From: Neisseriaceae bacterium
GTDB taxonomy: Bacteria > Pseudomonadota > Gammaproteobacteria > Burkholderiales > Neisseriaceae
Assembly: GCA_017458185.1 (NCBI GenBank)
Contig: JAFTFY010000025.1
Coordinates: 1-64,000 of the forward strand
DNA: 64,000 nucleotides
Direction of reading: 5' to 3'
Numbering within the stretch: the stretch's first letter is position 1; each line of letters begins with the position of its first letter. The position numbers and the translations under genes are program-made. Positions 17,775-27,041 of this stretch are shown here, piece by piece. A model generated the notes under the pieces. It was not told the DNA's origin, did not search any database, and worked only from the letters and a program-made list of their open reading frames with translations.

Positions 17775-19277
17775 CTATTCCCCATCTAACTTCTGATGAC
17801 CTGCTTTCACTTTAACCGTGCGTTTTAGGTAATTCAAAGCGTCTTCGCTGTTTGCCAAACTTTTGCCTTGCATAAGTTGAATTTTCACTTGTTCCAAAGC
17901 GGCAGGGTCAATCACCGCTTCTTCAATCGCATTGATTTTAATCAGCATAGGCTCGGGCAAATCTTCTGCCAGAATATACGCAGGCTTGTTGTCAGACGGT
18001 TTCGCGTCCGCAAATTGACGGAATGTCGCAGGCGGAAAAAACATTTGTGCTTGGGCTAATGCAATTTTCTGCTCTGCGTCCCATGATAAATCTGCCACAG
18101 TTTCACCTTTTTGCAATTTTGCCAAAGCGTCTTTGGCTTGATTTAACGCCATTTCGTGCGATTTTTGGGCTTTATAATCGGCAGTTACTTGCTCTTTAAT
18201 GGCGGCAAGTTCAGGCAGCGTTGCTTCTCGTGTTTCCACGACACGCACAACCCACACCGCATTATTGTCGTCTATCGCGTCCGAATTATTGCCTTGTTTC
18301 ATCACATCGTCCGAGAATAAGGCTTCAACCACTTTTTCAGGCAGCCCAGCGGCTTTGGCATCTTCTGCGGATAACCATTCGCTTTGGTGCTGAACTTCAA
18401 CGCCTGCAATTTTGGCAGTGGCATTCAAATCGCTATTTTCATTAAACGCGGTTTCCGACATATTTTCTTTTAACACCGCCAACGCTCGCTTGGCTTTTTC
18501 TAATTGCAAAGCCTGACGAATTTCATCTGTATTCGGTTCTGGGTTTTCATCGGTTTTGGCTTTGGCAGAAGCAGCAGCGATTTCTTCGTCCGACACCGTT
18601 TGTTTGTCGGCTAAATCGTTGCTATCCACACGCACAAAATCAAATTTAACCGCCGCAGGCAGTTGATATTTCGCCTTATTTTTTTGGAAAAAATCGCTTA
18701 AATCTTTATCTTCCACAGTCAAATCTGCCGCATTTTGCGGTTTGAACGCTGCCGTTTGCACAACACGATTTGCTCCCAAAATTTGCAAAACCTGTTTGGC
18801 TTGCACATCAGCCACAGGCGTGGGCGAAGTGAATAACGCCGCCATACTTTGCGAGCGAATATCCTTGCGGAAATTTTCCACAAACGCCGCTTCACTCAAA
18901 CCTGCTTGGCTTAAATAAGCGTCTAATTTGGCTTTGCTAAACGCCCCATTTTCGTGAAAATAAGGAATATCGGTGATGAGTTTTTTCACCCGATCATCAG
19001 ACGCTGACACGCCCAACTGATTGGCTGCATTCAAAATATAGGCTTGATTAACCAAAGACGCATACGCTTGTTTTTGCGTTTCGGGTGTGGGTTGCAAATT
19101 ATTGTTGCGAATGAGTTTATCCATTTCCTGCTTGGAAACAGGCACACCGCCTATATCCACAATATAATCACCGCCCGCCTGCGAAAACGAATGGGCAGTG
19201 AAAGTAACAAAACTTAACGCAATTAAAGCGAGCAGAATTTTAAACAGCCCGCGGTGTTTTTCAACGACATCAAACAT
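17775..19277 (-). CDS. ppiD: Periplasmic peptidyl-prolyl isomerase/chaperone PpiD
   Basis: PpiD is an inner-membrane-anchored periplasmic folding factor. Residues 12-32 form one membrane anchor (LFKILLALIALSFVTFTAHS), followed by the SurA_N-like chaperone region (VDIGGVPVSKQEMDKLIR, SASDDRVKKLI) and a poorly conserved parvulin-like region. At 500 aa it is shorter than the E. coli protein of about 620. It follows the HU gene in the same direction, the order seen in E. coli (hupB-ppiD), which supports the name; the HU terminator between them suggests partly separate transcription. Confidence 0.85.
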   Translation of the reverse strand: MFDVVEKHRGLFKILLALIALSFVTFTAHSFSQAGGDYIVDIGGVPVSKQEMDKLIRNNNLQPTPETQKQAYASLVNQAYILNAANQLGVSASDDRVKKLITDIPYFHENGAFSKAKLDAYLSQAGLSEAAFVENFRKDIRSQSMAALFTSPTPVADVQAKQVLQILGANRVVQTAAFKPQNAADLTVEDKDLSDFFQKNKAKYQLPAAVKFDFVRVDSNDLADKQTVSDEEIAAASAKAKTDENPEPNTDEIRQALQLEKAKRALAVLKENMSETAFNENSDLNATAKIAGVEVQHQSEWLSAEDAKAAGLPEKVVEALFSDDVMKQGNNSDAIDDNNAVWVVRVVETREATLPELAAIKEQVTADYKAQKSHEMALNQAKDALAKLQKGETVADLSWDAEQKIALAQAQMFFPPATFRQFADAKPSDNKPAYILAEDLPEPMLIKINAIEEAVIDPAALEQVKIQLMQGKSLANSEDALNYLKRTVKVKAGHQKLDGE

Positions 19278-19344
19278 AATTCGATTTTTAATAAAGAGAT
19301 AAAAGGGGGAATTATACTTGATTTATCATCATTCAGGCAGCCTA

Positions 19345-19372
19345 CAAAATAAAAGGCGTGTCGAAACACGCC
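19345..19372 (-). terminator. Rho-independent terminator of the HU gene
   Basis: GGCGTGT pairs with ACACGCC around CGAA; read on the minus strand it is followed by TTTTATTTTG. Confidence 0.85.
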
Positions 19373-19410
19373 GAAGAAACTGTGATACAAAATCAATTTA
19401 ATCTGCTCAA

Positions 19411-19710
19411 TTATTTCTTTTTGGCAGATTTTTTAGAAGATGCAACCACTTCTTTCAAAGATTTGCCAGGACGGAATTTTGGCAATTTGGTTGCTTTGAT
19501 TTTGATTTCTTCGCCAGTGCGTGGGTTACGACCTGTGCGAGCGGCGCGTTCGCCAACGGTGAAAGTACCAAAACCGATTAAGGTTACATCTTCGCCTTTA
19601 CCCAAAGATTTGGTTACAGCGGCAACGAATGCGTCAATCGCACGATTGGCAGCGGCTTTGGAAATCTCCGCTTCTGCGGCGATTGCATCTACAAGTTCAG
19701 ATTTATTCAT
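19411..19710 (-). CDS. hupB: DNA-binding protein HU with basic tail
   Basis: HU bends and compacts DNA. The protein starts [20 protein letters not shown], has the beta-arm sequence [18 protein letters not shown] that enters the minor groove, and continues [14 protein letters not shown]. It then carries an extra tail of about ten residues ([10 protein letters not shown]), making 99 aa against the usual 90. Start is ATG 19708-19710 after GAGGAGCTTCTT, a strong RBS; the longer frame is rejected. The symbol follows the neighbour ppiD and is an inference; it could be called hupA/B. Confidence 0.9.
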   Translation of the reverse strand: MNKSELVDAIAAEAEISKAAANRAIDAFVAAVTKSLGKGEDVTLIGFGTFTVGERAARTGRNPRTGEEIKIKATKLPKFRPGKSLKEVVASSKKSAKKK

Positions 19711-20419
19711 AAGAGAAGCTCCTCGAGCAATAAAGATTTTCACAAAAAAATTGCTTAACGGAATAAGCGGTGTCTTTATAACAAGTTACAAAAAGGCGTG
19801 TCAAGCAAGAATGCAATAAAAACAGTAATTTTTGACTTTAATCATACAAAAAAGGGGCAATTTAGGCGATTTGTGGCTTTTTGTGTGCGATTTACAACAC
19901 ATTTTCAGGCAGCCTGAAAATTTTTAGCGGACTGGGTTTTTTGAAAAATAAAAATGACTGATTTTTTCATTTGATAACTGACGAGATTTTTGTTTTTTTA
20001 AATCTCTCACGGAGAACACGGAGAATAGCGTTAAGTGTTTATATTATTAACATTTTTTATACTCTCCGTATTCTCCGTGTCTTGGTGAGAAATAAAAAAA
20101 CAAAATAAAATAAGTACTTAACCTTACGCTCCGTGTTCTCCGTGTCTCCGTGAGAGATAAAAAAACAAAATAATACCTTTCAGGCTGCCTGAAAATTTTT
20201 AGCGAACTGGGTTTTTTGAAAAATAAAAATGACTGAATTTTTAATTTGATACGAGATGAGATTTTGTTTTTTTAAATTTCTCACGGAGAACACGGAGAAC
20301 ACGGAGAATATGAAAAATTTTAATAATACAATTAGTTAGTATTACTATCTAGTGTTCTCCGTGTTTTGGTGAGAAATAAAAAACAAAATAATACCTTTCA
20401 GGCAGCCTAAAAAACGGAA
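19711..20419. repeat. Gene-free stretch with CACGGAGAACACGGAG repeats
   Basis: Two near-copies of about 255 bp begin with a DUS and TTTTTAGCG(G/A)ACTGGGTTTTT (about 19905 and 20175), continue through GAAAAATAAAAATGACTGA and reach TCTCACGGAGAACACGGAG, then an inverted CTCCGTGTTCTCCGTG. They relate to the block at 16.4 kb. Near the HU start lies its promoter region. No gene is seen. Confidence 0.75.
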
Positions 20420-20929
20420 CTAATGCCCATTTTTCCGCCGCCAGTCTTCTGGATACACGGGGTTTTTCTTTTGCCATAAGCCTATTTTTTGCTGTTGTGC
20501 GTTTTTTTCGGCTTCAATATAGTGCGGCTGGGTGTTGTAGCGGCGATAAACCCACGCATGCCCTTGTTTAACCATATTTAAATTTTGATCTTCATTGCCC
20601 ACATAAACTGTGGCAAGCGTTCTGCCGTAGCGGTCTTGGGAAATATTTTCTAAACGCACTTTTTTACCGAGTAGGGCGGTTTTTAAGGCATTACGGGCGT
20701 TTTTGCCGTAGGCTTGCTTGATTTCGGGTGCGTCTATGCCCGACATGCGGATAAATTGCTTTTTGCCGCTCTTCATTTTGCAAGTAAAAGAGTCGCCGTC
20801 TGCAACTTTAATCACCGTGCAAATTGTGGCGTTGGCAGGTGTTGTACAGGCTGCCTGAAAACATAAAACCACAAGCATTAAAGCGTATAAAGGGTAATGC
20901 TTGTGGTTGAAAATAGGGCGGTTCGTCAT
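20420..20929 (-). CDS. Secreted SNase-like nuclease
   Basis: A thermonuclease (staphylococcal nuclease) family protein that would cut DNA or RNA outside the cytoplasm. After a hydrophobic signal region ending near TTPANA come the OB-fold motifs VIKVADGDSF, IRMSGIDAPE (metal and Arg pocket), YGKNARNALK, DRYGRTLATVYV (catalytic Arg region) and GLW. ATG 20927-20929 is chosen over an upstream TTG. A DUS lies inside the signal peptide (encoding CFQAAC), so the Cys there is not a convincing lipobox. Length 169 aa is usual. Confidence 0.85.
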   Translation of the reverse strand: MTNRPIFNHKHYPLYALMLVVLCFQAACTTPANATICTVIKVADGDSFTCKMKSGKKQFIRMSGIDAPEIKQAYGKNARNALKTALLGKKVRLENISQDRYGRTLATVYVGNEDQNLNMVKQGHAWVYRRYNTQPHYIEAEKNAQQQKIGLWQKKNPVYPEDWRRKNGH

Positions 20930-21292
20930 TTTAAAATCTTTAAAAATTAACAATCGCGTGTCATTGCGAGACGACAGACAGTTGTTAATGGCTTTGCCAT
21001 TTACAACTGTGTCGCCCCGAGCCGTAAGGCGTGGGGGTCTCGCAGTTCAAATCGTGGCAATCCAGTTTTGCCACAGGCAAAACACAACGCCGTAGGCGTT
21101 GTAATGGCATTGCATTAAACAATTCAGGTTGCCTAATTTTTATAGGAACCAGTGCATTACAACGCTTGTCAGCGTTGATAAAAAATCTTGCGATTTTTTA
21201 TTAGATTGCCACGCCTTGAACTTCGTTCAAAGCTCGCAATGACACTCGGTTTAAATGTAGGCAACCTGAAATTTTAATTTTGGAAAACTTTT
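20930..21292. repeat. Gene-free stretch with mosaic-element hairpins
   Basis: GTCATTGCGAGACG opens the stretch, followed by an ACAGTTGTTAATGGC/GCCATTTACAACTGT hairpin, CGTGGCAATCC, an ACAACGCCGTAGGCGTTGTA hairpin, a degenerate DUS, and GATTGCCACGCCTTGAAC/GTTCAAAGCTCGCAATGAC. No gene is seen. Confidence 0.7.
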
Positions 21293-22456
21293 TTATTCCA
21301 CATAAACCCCGCTATCGTCTTCCCACAAACCGCCTGTTACACCGCCTTGATGCGGCAATAGACTGCTTAAATTCAAGCGTTCGGGTTCTAATCGTGGATA
21401 GCCTGAAAATTCTACGGTATAGCGTTCGCCGTTTGAAGTCAGTTTCGCCACAGCCCCTAATGGGAATGTGGTTTTATTGACAATATGACCAAACGGAAAA
21501 TCCAACAGCACAGGAATATTCGCCACGCGGCGTAAATCGGCAATCACGGTTGGTAAATCGTAAGACGCATCGTAAATATCGGTGTTTTTCGAGTTCATAC
21601 GGAAATTGCCCAACACAATCGCTTGTTGTTTTTTCAGGCAGCCTGACATCGCTAATTGCTGGAACATTCTGTCCAAACGATAAGGCTGCTCGCCCACATC
21701 TTCCAAAAACAAAATGCCGCCGTCAATTTGCGGAAAATAAGGCGTGCCGATTAAAGACACCAACACGCTTAAATTTCCGCCCCAAAACACGCCTTCCATA
21801 TTCAAATGTTTGCCTGTGAAAGACGGCACATCAACGGTGATGGTGTCGTTGCTCATACCATTCACAAAACTTTGGAAAGTGTATTCAGGTGCTTGTGGCT
21901 TGCCAAATTCGCTATACAACATCGGGCCCGCAAAACTCATCATTTTGCCTTGTGCGAGTAGGGCTAACTGAATGGCACACACATCGCTAAAACCAAACAA
22001 CAGCGTGCCGCGTTCTCTCATTCTATCGCCTAATGAAGCCCAGTTAATATCGGGCAGAAACCGCATCGCCCCATAACCGCCACGCAAGCCCAACAACATT
22101 TTGGGCGTAGGCAAGGCACCGTTGGCAATGGGAATTAAATCATTTGCCCGCTCGCTATCTGAACCCGCAAAGCGTTGATAACGGCGATAAGCGGCGTTAA
22201 TGTTTGCCAACGAAAAACCCGCTTGCGATAGGCGGTTAATGCCTAATTCAATACGCGAATGGTCTTGGGCATAGCCCGATGACGCAAATAAATGAACGGA
22301 ATTGTAACTATCTGGATTCACAATAATTTTTTCCTGTGGTTGTTCGGCGATGATCGGTTCGCTTATTTCAGGCACGGCTTGACAGGCAGTTAAAATCGCA
22401 CTGCCAGACGCCATTGCCAACAACTGTCGCCGAGAGATTTTGGGGTTTTTATTCAT
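21293..22456 (-). CDS. ldcA: LD-carboxypeptidase (peptidase S66 family), exported
   Basis: Peptidases of this family remove the terminal D-Ala from muropeptide tetrapeptides during wall recycling. The body has family motifs: LLGLRGGYGAMRFLPDINW, LLFGFSDVCAIQLALL (nucleophile-type segment), and the C-terminal IPVLLDFPFGHIVNKTTFPLGA. Unlike the cytoplasmic E. coli enzyme it begins with a twin-arginine signal (ISRRQLLAMASGSAILTACQ) with a lipobox LTAC, so it is probably a Tat-exported lipoprotein. ATG 22454-22456 is chosen; the longer frame uses TTG. A DUS encodes SGCLKK in mid-gene. Confidence 0.85.
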   Translation of the reverse strand: MNKNPKISRRQLLAMASGSAILTACQAVPEISEPIIAEQPQEKIIVNPDSYNSVHLFASSGYAQDHSRIELGINRLSQAGFSLANINAAYRRYQRFAGSDSERANDLIPIANGALPTPKMLLGLRGGYGAMRFLPDINWASLGDRMRERGTLLFGFSDVCAIQLALLAQGKMMSFAGPMLYSEFGKPQAPEYTFQSFVNGMSNDTITVDVPSFTGKHLNMEGVFWGGNLSVLVSLIGTPYFPQIDGGILFLEDVGEQPYRLDRMFQQLAMSGCLKKQQAIVLGNFRMNSKNTDIYDASYDLPTVIADLRRVANIPVLLDFPFGHIVNKTTFPLGAVAKLTSNGERYTVEFSGYPRLEPERLNLSSLLPHQGGVTGGLWEDDSGVYVE

Positions 22457-22474
22457 ATTTTGAAAGGTTCTATT

Positions 22475-22591
22475 TTTTGGCTTCGCCAAAACACTATTTT
22501 AGCTTCGCCTTACGGCTCGCAGAAACTGCGGTTTGATTACTTCGTAATCCTTTATTTACTTCGTAAATAAAGATTTTGACTTCGTCAAAAT
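22475..22591. repeat. String of ACTTCGT/CTTCG-apex hairpins upstream of ldcA
   Basis: Perfect hairpins TTTTGGCTTCGCCAAAA (22475-22491), GATTACTTCGTAATC (22535-22549), a 23-base one (22550-22572, stem CTTTATTTAC) and ATTTTGACTTCGTCAAAAT (22573-22591) follow each other; the last three abut with no spacer. AGCTTCGCCTTACGGCT (22501) is a fifth, weaker one. Confidence 0.85.
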
Positions 22592-22712
22592 AAACCTTGT
22601 TTTCAGGCTGCCTGAAAATAAGACTATTAAAAATAAAGGCATTATTTTATGATAAACCTTGTCAGACAACAAACATTCAGGCAGCCTGAATAATTAAATG
22701 TTGTCAATTTAT

Positions 22713-23528
22713 TCAATGCACACGCCCTAATAAAATTTCCAACACAAATTTACTGCCGATATAGGCAAGCATTAGGCTGAAAAAGCCTGCAATCACTAAT
22801 ACGGCGGCTTTTTTGCCACGCCATGAGCGGAATATTCTGCCAAACAGCAAGACGGCGTAAATCAGCCAAGACGCTATGCCAAACACCACTTTGTGTGTCC
22901 AGCGAAAGGGCATATTGAATACGGTTTCGGAAAACACTGTGCCTGTAACAACGGAAATGGTGAGCAGTATAAAGCCCAACCAAATGGCTTGAAACATCAG
23001 TTTTTCAAGGCTTAATAGGGGCGGTAAAAACGACATTAACGGCGACATTCTGCGGCGGTGTAAATCGCGTTCTAACAGGATAATCAACACTGCCATAATC
23101 GTGGCTATGCCAAATAGGCAATAGGCAAAAATGGACGAGCCAACATGAATAAAAAACGGTACATTACTGACGGCATAGTTGGCGTTTTGTCCTGGTAATA
23201 AGGCGGCAACGATAATGGATAATACCGCCATAGGATAAAGAAAAATTTGTAAGCCTTTGAGCGGATACAATAAACTGCCTATGCAATACAAAAGCAACAT
23301 GAGCCAAGTGATTAAATTTAGTGCGTGTCCGAAGCCAAAATTGACTTGTCCGCCTGATAACATCGGCAGCCACACGGCGGCGGCGTGCAAAATCAGTGCA
23401 GGTACCAGTATGGCGATTTCGCGTTTTATGGGGTATTCGTCATTGGGACGATTTCGCCAAAAGCCCCACACAAAGGCACCTAATCCGCCGTAGATAAATA
23501 ATAAAATAATTAAAGCCATTGTTTGCAT
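22713..23528 (-). CDS. CcsA/YpjD-type inner membrane protein
   Basis: A 271-aa protein with about eight membrane helices belonging to the cytochrome c assembly (CcsA-like) superfamily, as in E. coli YpjD. Supporting segments are FFIHVGSSIFAYCLFGIATI, with a conserved His in a helix end, and FRWTHKVVFGIASWLIYAVL, with a second His; these are the usual haem-ligand positions of the family. Role in haem handling is inferred only. ATG 23526-23528 is used; ATG 23519 is an alternative. In many proteobacteria it neighbours ffh, which is not seen here. Confidence 0.8.
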   Translation of the reverse strand: MQTMALIILLFIYGGLGAFVWGFWRNRPNDEYPIKREIAILVPALILHAAAVWLPMLSGGQVNFGFGHALNLITWLMLLLYCIGSLLYPLKGLQIFLYPMAVLSIIVAALLPGQNANYAVSNVPFFIHVGSSIFAYCLFGIATIMAVLIILLERDLHRRRMSPLMSFLPPLLSLEKLMFQAIWLGFILLTISVVTGTVFSETVFNMPFRWTHKVVFGIASWLIYAVLLFGRIFRSWRGKKAAVLVIAGFFSLMLAYIGSKFVLEILLGRVH

Positions 23529-23764
23529 GGTGTTTTCCAAATGTGTTTGAATGGGTTAGTGATTATTTTTATGTGATTTGTGTTGTTTCAGGCAGCCTGA
23601 AAATATAACCCTGAATTTTACTCTATTTTGCGATGAAAAAGAGAAAAATAGGCTACCTGAAAAGATTTTCAAATTCGCTCAATCATATATGATTGAGTAC
23701 AGACTTTACAGTCTGTACTCATAAACAACTCTGCTTAACTGATTGAAAAGAAAGGTTTTTAGTT

Positions 23765-24058
23765 ATGAAATCGTATTTAGCATTATTGTGCTGTGTGTTG
23801 TGTTTAACGGCTTGTGGCGGTTCTTCGGATAAAAGCGAGAACAATCAGCCGATGACGGAATTAGATAAATTAAGTGAAGAACTTAATAAATGTACAGATG
23901 AAGTTCATCAAGAATATAAACGGCGATATGGCAAATTACCGCCTATGATGCCAAATGAGAAAGAAATGCAACAATTTCAAGAAATATTTGAACCGAAATG
24001 CCGAGCAATCGTTGATAAACAAGACGAATTGCTATCCAAAGAGTATCCTTCTCAATAA
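23765..24058 (+). CDS. Small hypothetical lipoprotein
   Basis: A 97-aa protein with a type II signal peptide (MKSYLALLCCVLCLTACGGS) and lipobox LTAC, so it should be lipid-anchored; the residues after Cys are GG, which favours the outer membrane. The mature part is charged and helical with two more Cys. AAAGAAAGG stands before ATG 23765. I do not recognise the family. It stands alone between repeats. Confidence 0.75.
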   Translation: MKSYLALLCCVLCLTACGGSSDKSENNQPMTELDKLSEELNKCTDEVHQEYKRRYGKLPPMMPNEKEMQQFQEIFEPKCRAIVDKQDELLSKEYPSQ

Positions 24059-24880
24059 TACGGTTGCTGTCAAAGTTTTCAGGCAGCCTGAAAAAATTAC
24101 TGTCATTATGAGCCAGTAGTGGTTGTTAGCAATTTATTGCTTACAACCACACTGTTGTGAGACTGCCAAAGGCAGGCGTGGCAACCCCAAAGCACGGCGA
24201 AGTAATTTCCTAAAATTATTTTTAAATGAGCGATAAGCGAAGTTAAAAATAATTTTAGGGTAGCGTTTGAGGATATAACGGCAATGCAAAATACTTTTCA
24301 GACAGCCTTAAATCATTTTGTATTGCGTCCGTTTTTGGTGATAGGCTATCCTGAAACAGTTTTTAACTATTTCAGGCTAAAACCTTTGCAAAACCTATTT
24401 TAAGCATAAAACAAATGCAAGTGTTATAGTGTGGGCATGTTACCCACCAACCGCCCGATAGGGCGGAATTTTCTTAAATATCAATAAATAATCAACTTCT
24501 CACGGCGTTGTGGTGGGCAGGAATGCCCACCCTATAACGGACGCTTTTTTTGTTTCAGATTGAGTTCTGCAAAGGTTTCAGGCTGCCTGAAATAAACGAT
24601 TATTATCTAAATTATTTCAAAATATTAAAAACGGTGTTATTGCGAGCCGTTGCAGAGCAACGGCGTGGCAAGGAAGTCAAAAAAATCGCAGATTTTTCAC
24701 CAACGCCCAAAGGCGTTGTAGTCGCATTGCATACATAGGTCTTTCAGGCTGCCTGAAATGAATAATGGGAAACTTCTAAAAATTATTCATCTCTTGAACT
24801 TCCCATACGATAAAAGCCCCCTGTTGCTTATCATTGCATTTATAAGGTACAATCCCGAATGAGTTTTGCCCTGTTTGGGG
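24059..24880. repeat. Gene-free stretch with inverted mosaic element and hairpins
   Basis: After a DUS comes a composite element in reverse orientation (about 24103-24295): GTCATTATGAGCC, a TGGTTGTTAGCAA/TTGCTTACAACCA hairpin, GGCGTGGCAA, then CCTAAAATTATTTTTAA/TTAAAAATAATTTTAGG and GGCAATGC. Further on are GGTGGGCAGGAATGCCCACC (about 24510), GTTGCAGAGCAAC in a GTTATTGCGAGCC hairpin (about 24637) and two DUS. A short open frame here (24550-24738) runs through repeats and is not a gene. Confidence 0.75.
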
Positions 24881-24929
24881 TGTGTGCTCGTCAATTCACT
24901 TCAAAATCAAAGATGTATGGAGTTTTAAT

Positions 24930-25403
24930 ATGTCGCTTTCTGTGATTTCGTCTTTGCTTTTAACCATTGTTGGTATTCTGTATGCGGTTGCCACTTTTTT
25001 ACTGCCCGAAGCGGCGTTAGGCAGAGCCAACGAGCCTAAAATTTTTCCTGCAATCTTGGCGTTTTGTTTAATTGTTAGCGGCACGGCTTTGTTTATCAAA
25101 GAGTTGCTTGCATGGCGACGCGAAAAACAACAAAACGCCGACAGTGGCGGTGTTTCCAAACAATACGCCATTCAAATGGCACTCACCATTGCCAACGGCG
25201 TGCTTTATACGCTGATGTTCGACAAAATCGGTTATGTTTTTTCAACTACCCTATTTTTAATTTTGCAATGCCTGATTTTCGGCGGTGTGAAAAATTTAAA
25301 ATACGGCATTGTTGTGTCGATTGTATTTTCTGTCGCTATTTATTTGATTTTGAATAATTTATTAGGAATTATTTTGCCGCGTTCGGCATTAGGTTTTATG
25401 TAA
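24930..25403 (+). CDS. tctB: Tripartite tricarboxylate transporter small membrane subunit TctB
   Basis: TctB is the four-helix small membrane subunit of TctABC secondary transporters for citrate and similar acids. The 157-aa protein shows four membrane segments and the family-like opening with ATFLLPEAALGRANEPKIFP followed by a helix. ATG 24930 is preceded by GGAG at 24919-24922. It is followed 60 bases later by tctA; a DUS lies in the gap. No periplasmic binding protein (TctC) is next to the pair, so the substrate cannot be inferred. Confidence 0.82.
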   Translation: MSLSVISSLLLTIVGILYAVATFLLPEAALGRANEPKIFPAILAFCLIVSGTALFIKELLAWRREKQQNADSGGVSKQYAIQMALTIANGVLYTLMFDKIGYVFSTTLFLILQCLIFGGVKNLKYGIVVSIVFSVAIYLILNNLLGIILPRSALGFM

Positions 25404-25463
25404 GAACATGCTTTCAGGCAGCCTTACAACGCACTTGTTTTCATCTAATCAAAGGCTTGGATT

Positions 25464-26969
25464 ATGGAAAGTTTGCAACAGTTAATGCAAGGTTTTGGCA
25501 CTGCCATGCAACCGATGAATCTTTTTTGGGTAACATTAGGCGGCGTGTTAGGCACGATTGTCGGTATGTTACCTGGTTTAGGCCCTGCCGCAGGCGTGGC
25601 AATTTTGCTACCACTGACCTTTACCATGGGACCCATTCCCGCCTTAATTACCATGGCAGGCGTGTATTATGGTGCGATGTATGGCGGTTCGCGTTCGTCC
25701 ATTTTAATTAACACACCAGGCGATGGAGCGGCGATTGCCGCCATGTGGGACGGCTATCCTATGGCACAACAAGGCAGAGCCGAAGCCGCTTTGGCAATTT
25801 CCGCGATTGCTTCATTTTTCGGCGGTCTTGTTGCCACTGTATTTATGATATTTCTATCTTTGCCGATTTCCCGCTTTGCCTTGAAATTTGGTCCTGCGGA
25901 ATATTTCTTACTGTTTGTATTTGCCTTAACCGCCACAGCAGTGATGGAAAAACAACGGCTTAAAGGCTTTATTATGATGATTGTCGGCTTGATGATTAGC
26001 ACCATCGGGCTGGATCCACAATCGGGCGTACAGCGATTTACCTTTAACCTGCTTTCACTGCAAGGCGGGGTTGATTTCTTGGTCGTGATTTTAGCCATTT
26101 ATGCGTTTGGCGAAGTGCTACGCAGTTTTGAAAATATCGGCGAAGGCAAAAAACAAATTCAAAAGAAATTCGGCAAAATTTGGATTTCCAAAGAAGACTG
26201 GAAATTAAGCCGTGGTGCGATTTTCAGAAGCGGACCATTAGGCTTCATTATCGGCGTTTTGCCTGGTGCAGGCGGCACGATTGCCAGTATTATGGCATAT
26301 AACACGCAAAAATCACTTTCCAAGCAGCCTGAACAATTTGGCAAAGGTGCGATTGACGGCGTGGCTGCCCCCGAATCCGCCAACAACGCCGCATCAGTCG
26401 GAGCGATGATACCCATGCTCACTTTGGGCGTACCAGGTTCAGGCACCACTGCGGTGATGATAGGTGCATTAACCATTTTAGGTTTGCAACCTGGTCCCAT
26501 GTTATTTACCACACAATCCACAATCGTGTGGGGACTGATTGCCAGTATGATAGTTGGCAATGTGATTTTGGCGTTTATCAACATTCCTTTGGCAGGCGTT
26601 TTGGTGCGTGTGTTAGCCGTGCCGCCGAAAATCTTGTATCCGATTGTGTTGGCATTTTCCTTTTTGGGGGTTTATACCATTACTTCGGTAACCAGCGATT
26701 TTTATTTATTGCTGATTTTCGGCATTATCGGCTATTTACTGTCGCGAGCCAAATTCCCGCTAACCCCACTTGTTTTGGCATGTATTGTCGGCACAGGCAT
26801 GGAACAATATTTCCGCCGAGCCTACAAACTGCATGACGGCGACTTAACCATTTTCATCTCATCGCCCTTGTGCTGGACATTTATTGGCTTAACCGTGTTT
26901 GTTGTGGTGTTGCCGTTTATCAGAAATCAATTCAGAAACATGCGAGCTAAAAAACAAACCGCTGAATAA
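25464..26969 (+). CDS. tctA: Tripartite tricarboxylate transporter large membrane subunit TctA
   Basis: TctA is the large transport subunit. The 501-aa protein has the two Gly-rich signature loops of the family, LGTIVGMLPGLGPAAGVAIL near residue 30 and GFIIGVLPGAGGTIASIMAY near 260, and the segment PESANNAASVGAMIPMLTLG typical of TctA. About eleven membrane helices are expected. It forms an operon with tctB and ends at a strong terminator. Confidence 0.92.
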   Translation: MESLQQLMQGFGTAMQPMNLFWVTLGGVLGTIVGMLPGLGPAAGVAILLPLTFTMGPIPALITMAGVYYGAMYGGSRSSILINTPGDGAAIAAMWDGYPMAQQGRAEAALAISAIASFFGGLVATVFMIFLSLPISRFALKFGPAEYFLLFVFALTATAVMEKQRLKGFIMMIVGLMISTIGLDPQSGVQRFTFNLLSLQGGVDFLVVILAIYAFGEVLRSFENIGEGKKQIQKKFGKIWISKEDWKLSRGAIFRSGPLGFIIGVLPGAGGTIASIMAYNTQKSLSKQPEQFGKGAIDGVAAPESANNAASVGAMIPMLTLGVPGSGTTAVMIGALTILGLQPGPMLFTTQSTIVWGLIASMIVGNVILAFINIPLAGVLVRVLAVPPKILYPIVLAFSFLGVYTITSVTSDFYLLLIFGIIGYLLSRAKFPLTPLVLACIVGTGMEQYFRRAYKLHDGDLTIFISSPLCWTFIGLTVFVVVLPFIRNQFRNMRAKKQTAE

Positions 26970-26978
26970 TAAAACCAA

Positions 26979-27011
26979 AAGCCCAAATCGTGTTTGATTT
27001 GGGCTTTTTAT
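26979..27011 (+). terminator. Rho-independent terminator of tctBA
   Basis: AAGCCCAAATC pairs with GATTTGGGCTT around GTGTTT, followed by TTTTATTG. Confidence 0.9.
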
Positions 27012-27041
27012 TGCGGAAATATTTTTCAGGCAGCCTGAAAC

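Noticed and set aside
20850..20880. Lipobox in the SNase-like protein (CFQAAC)
   Set aside because: The -3 residue is Gln and the segment is a DUS insertion; ordinary signal peptidase cleavage after PANA is more likely.
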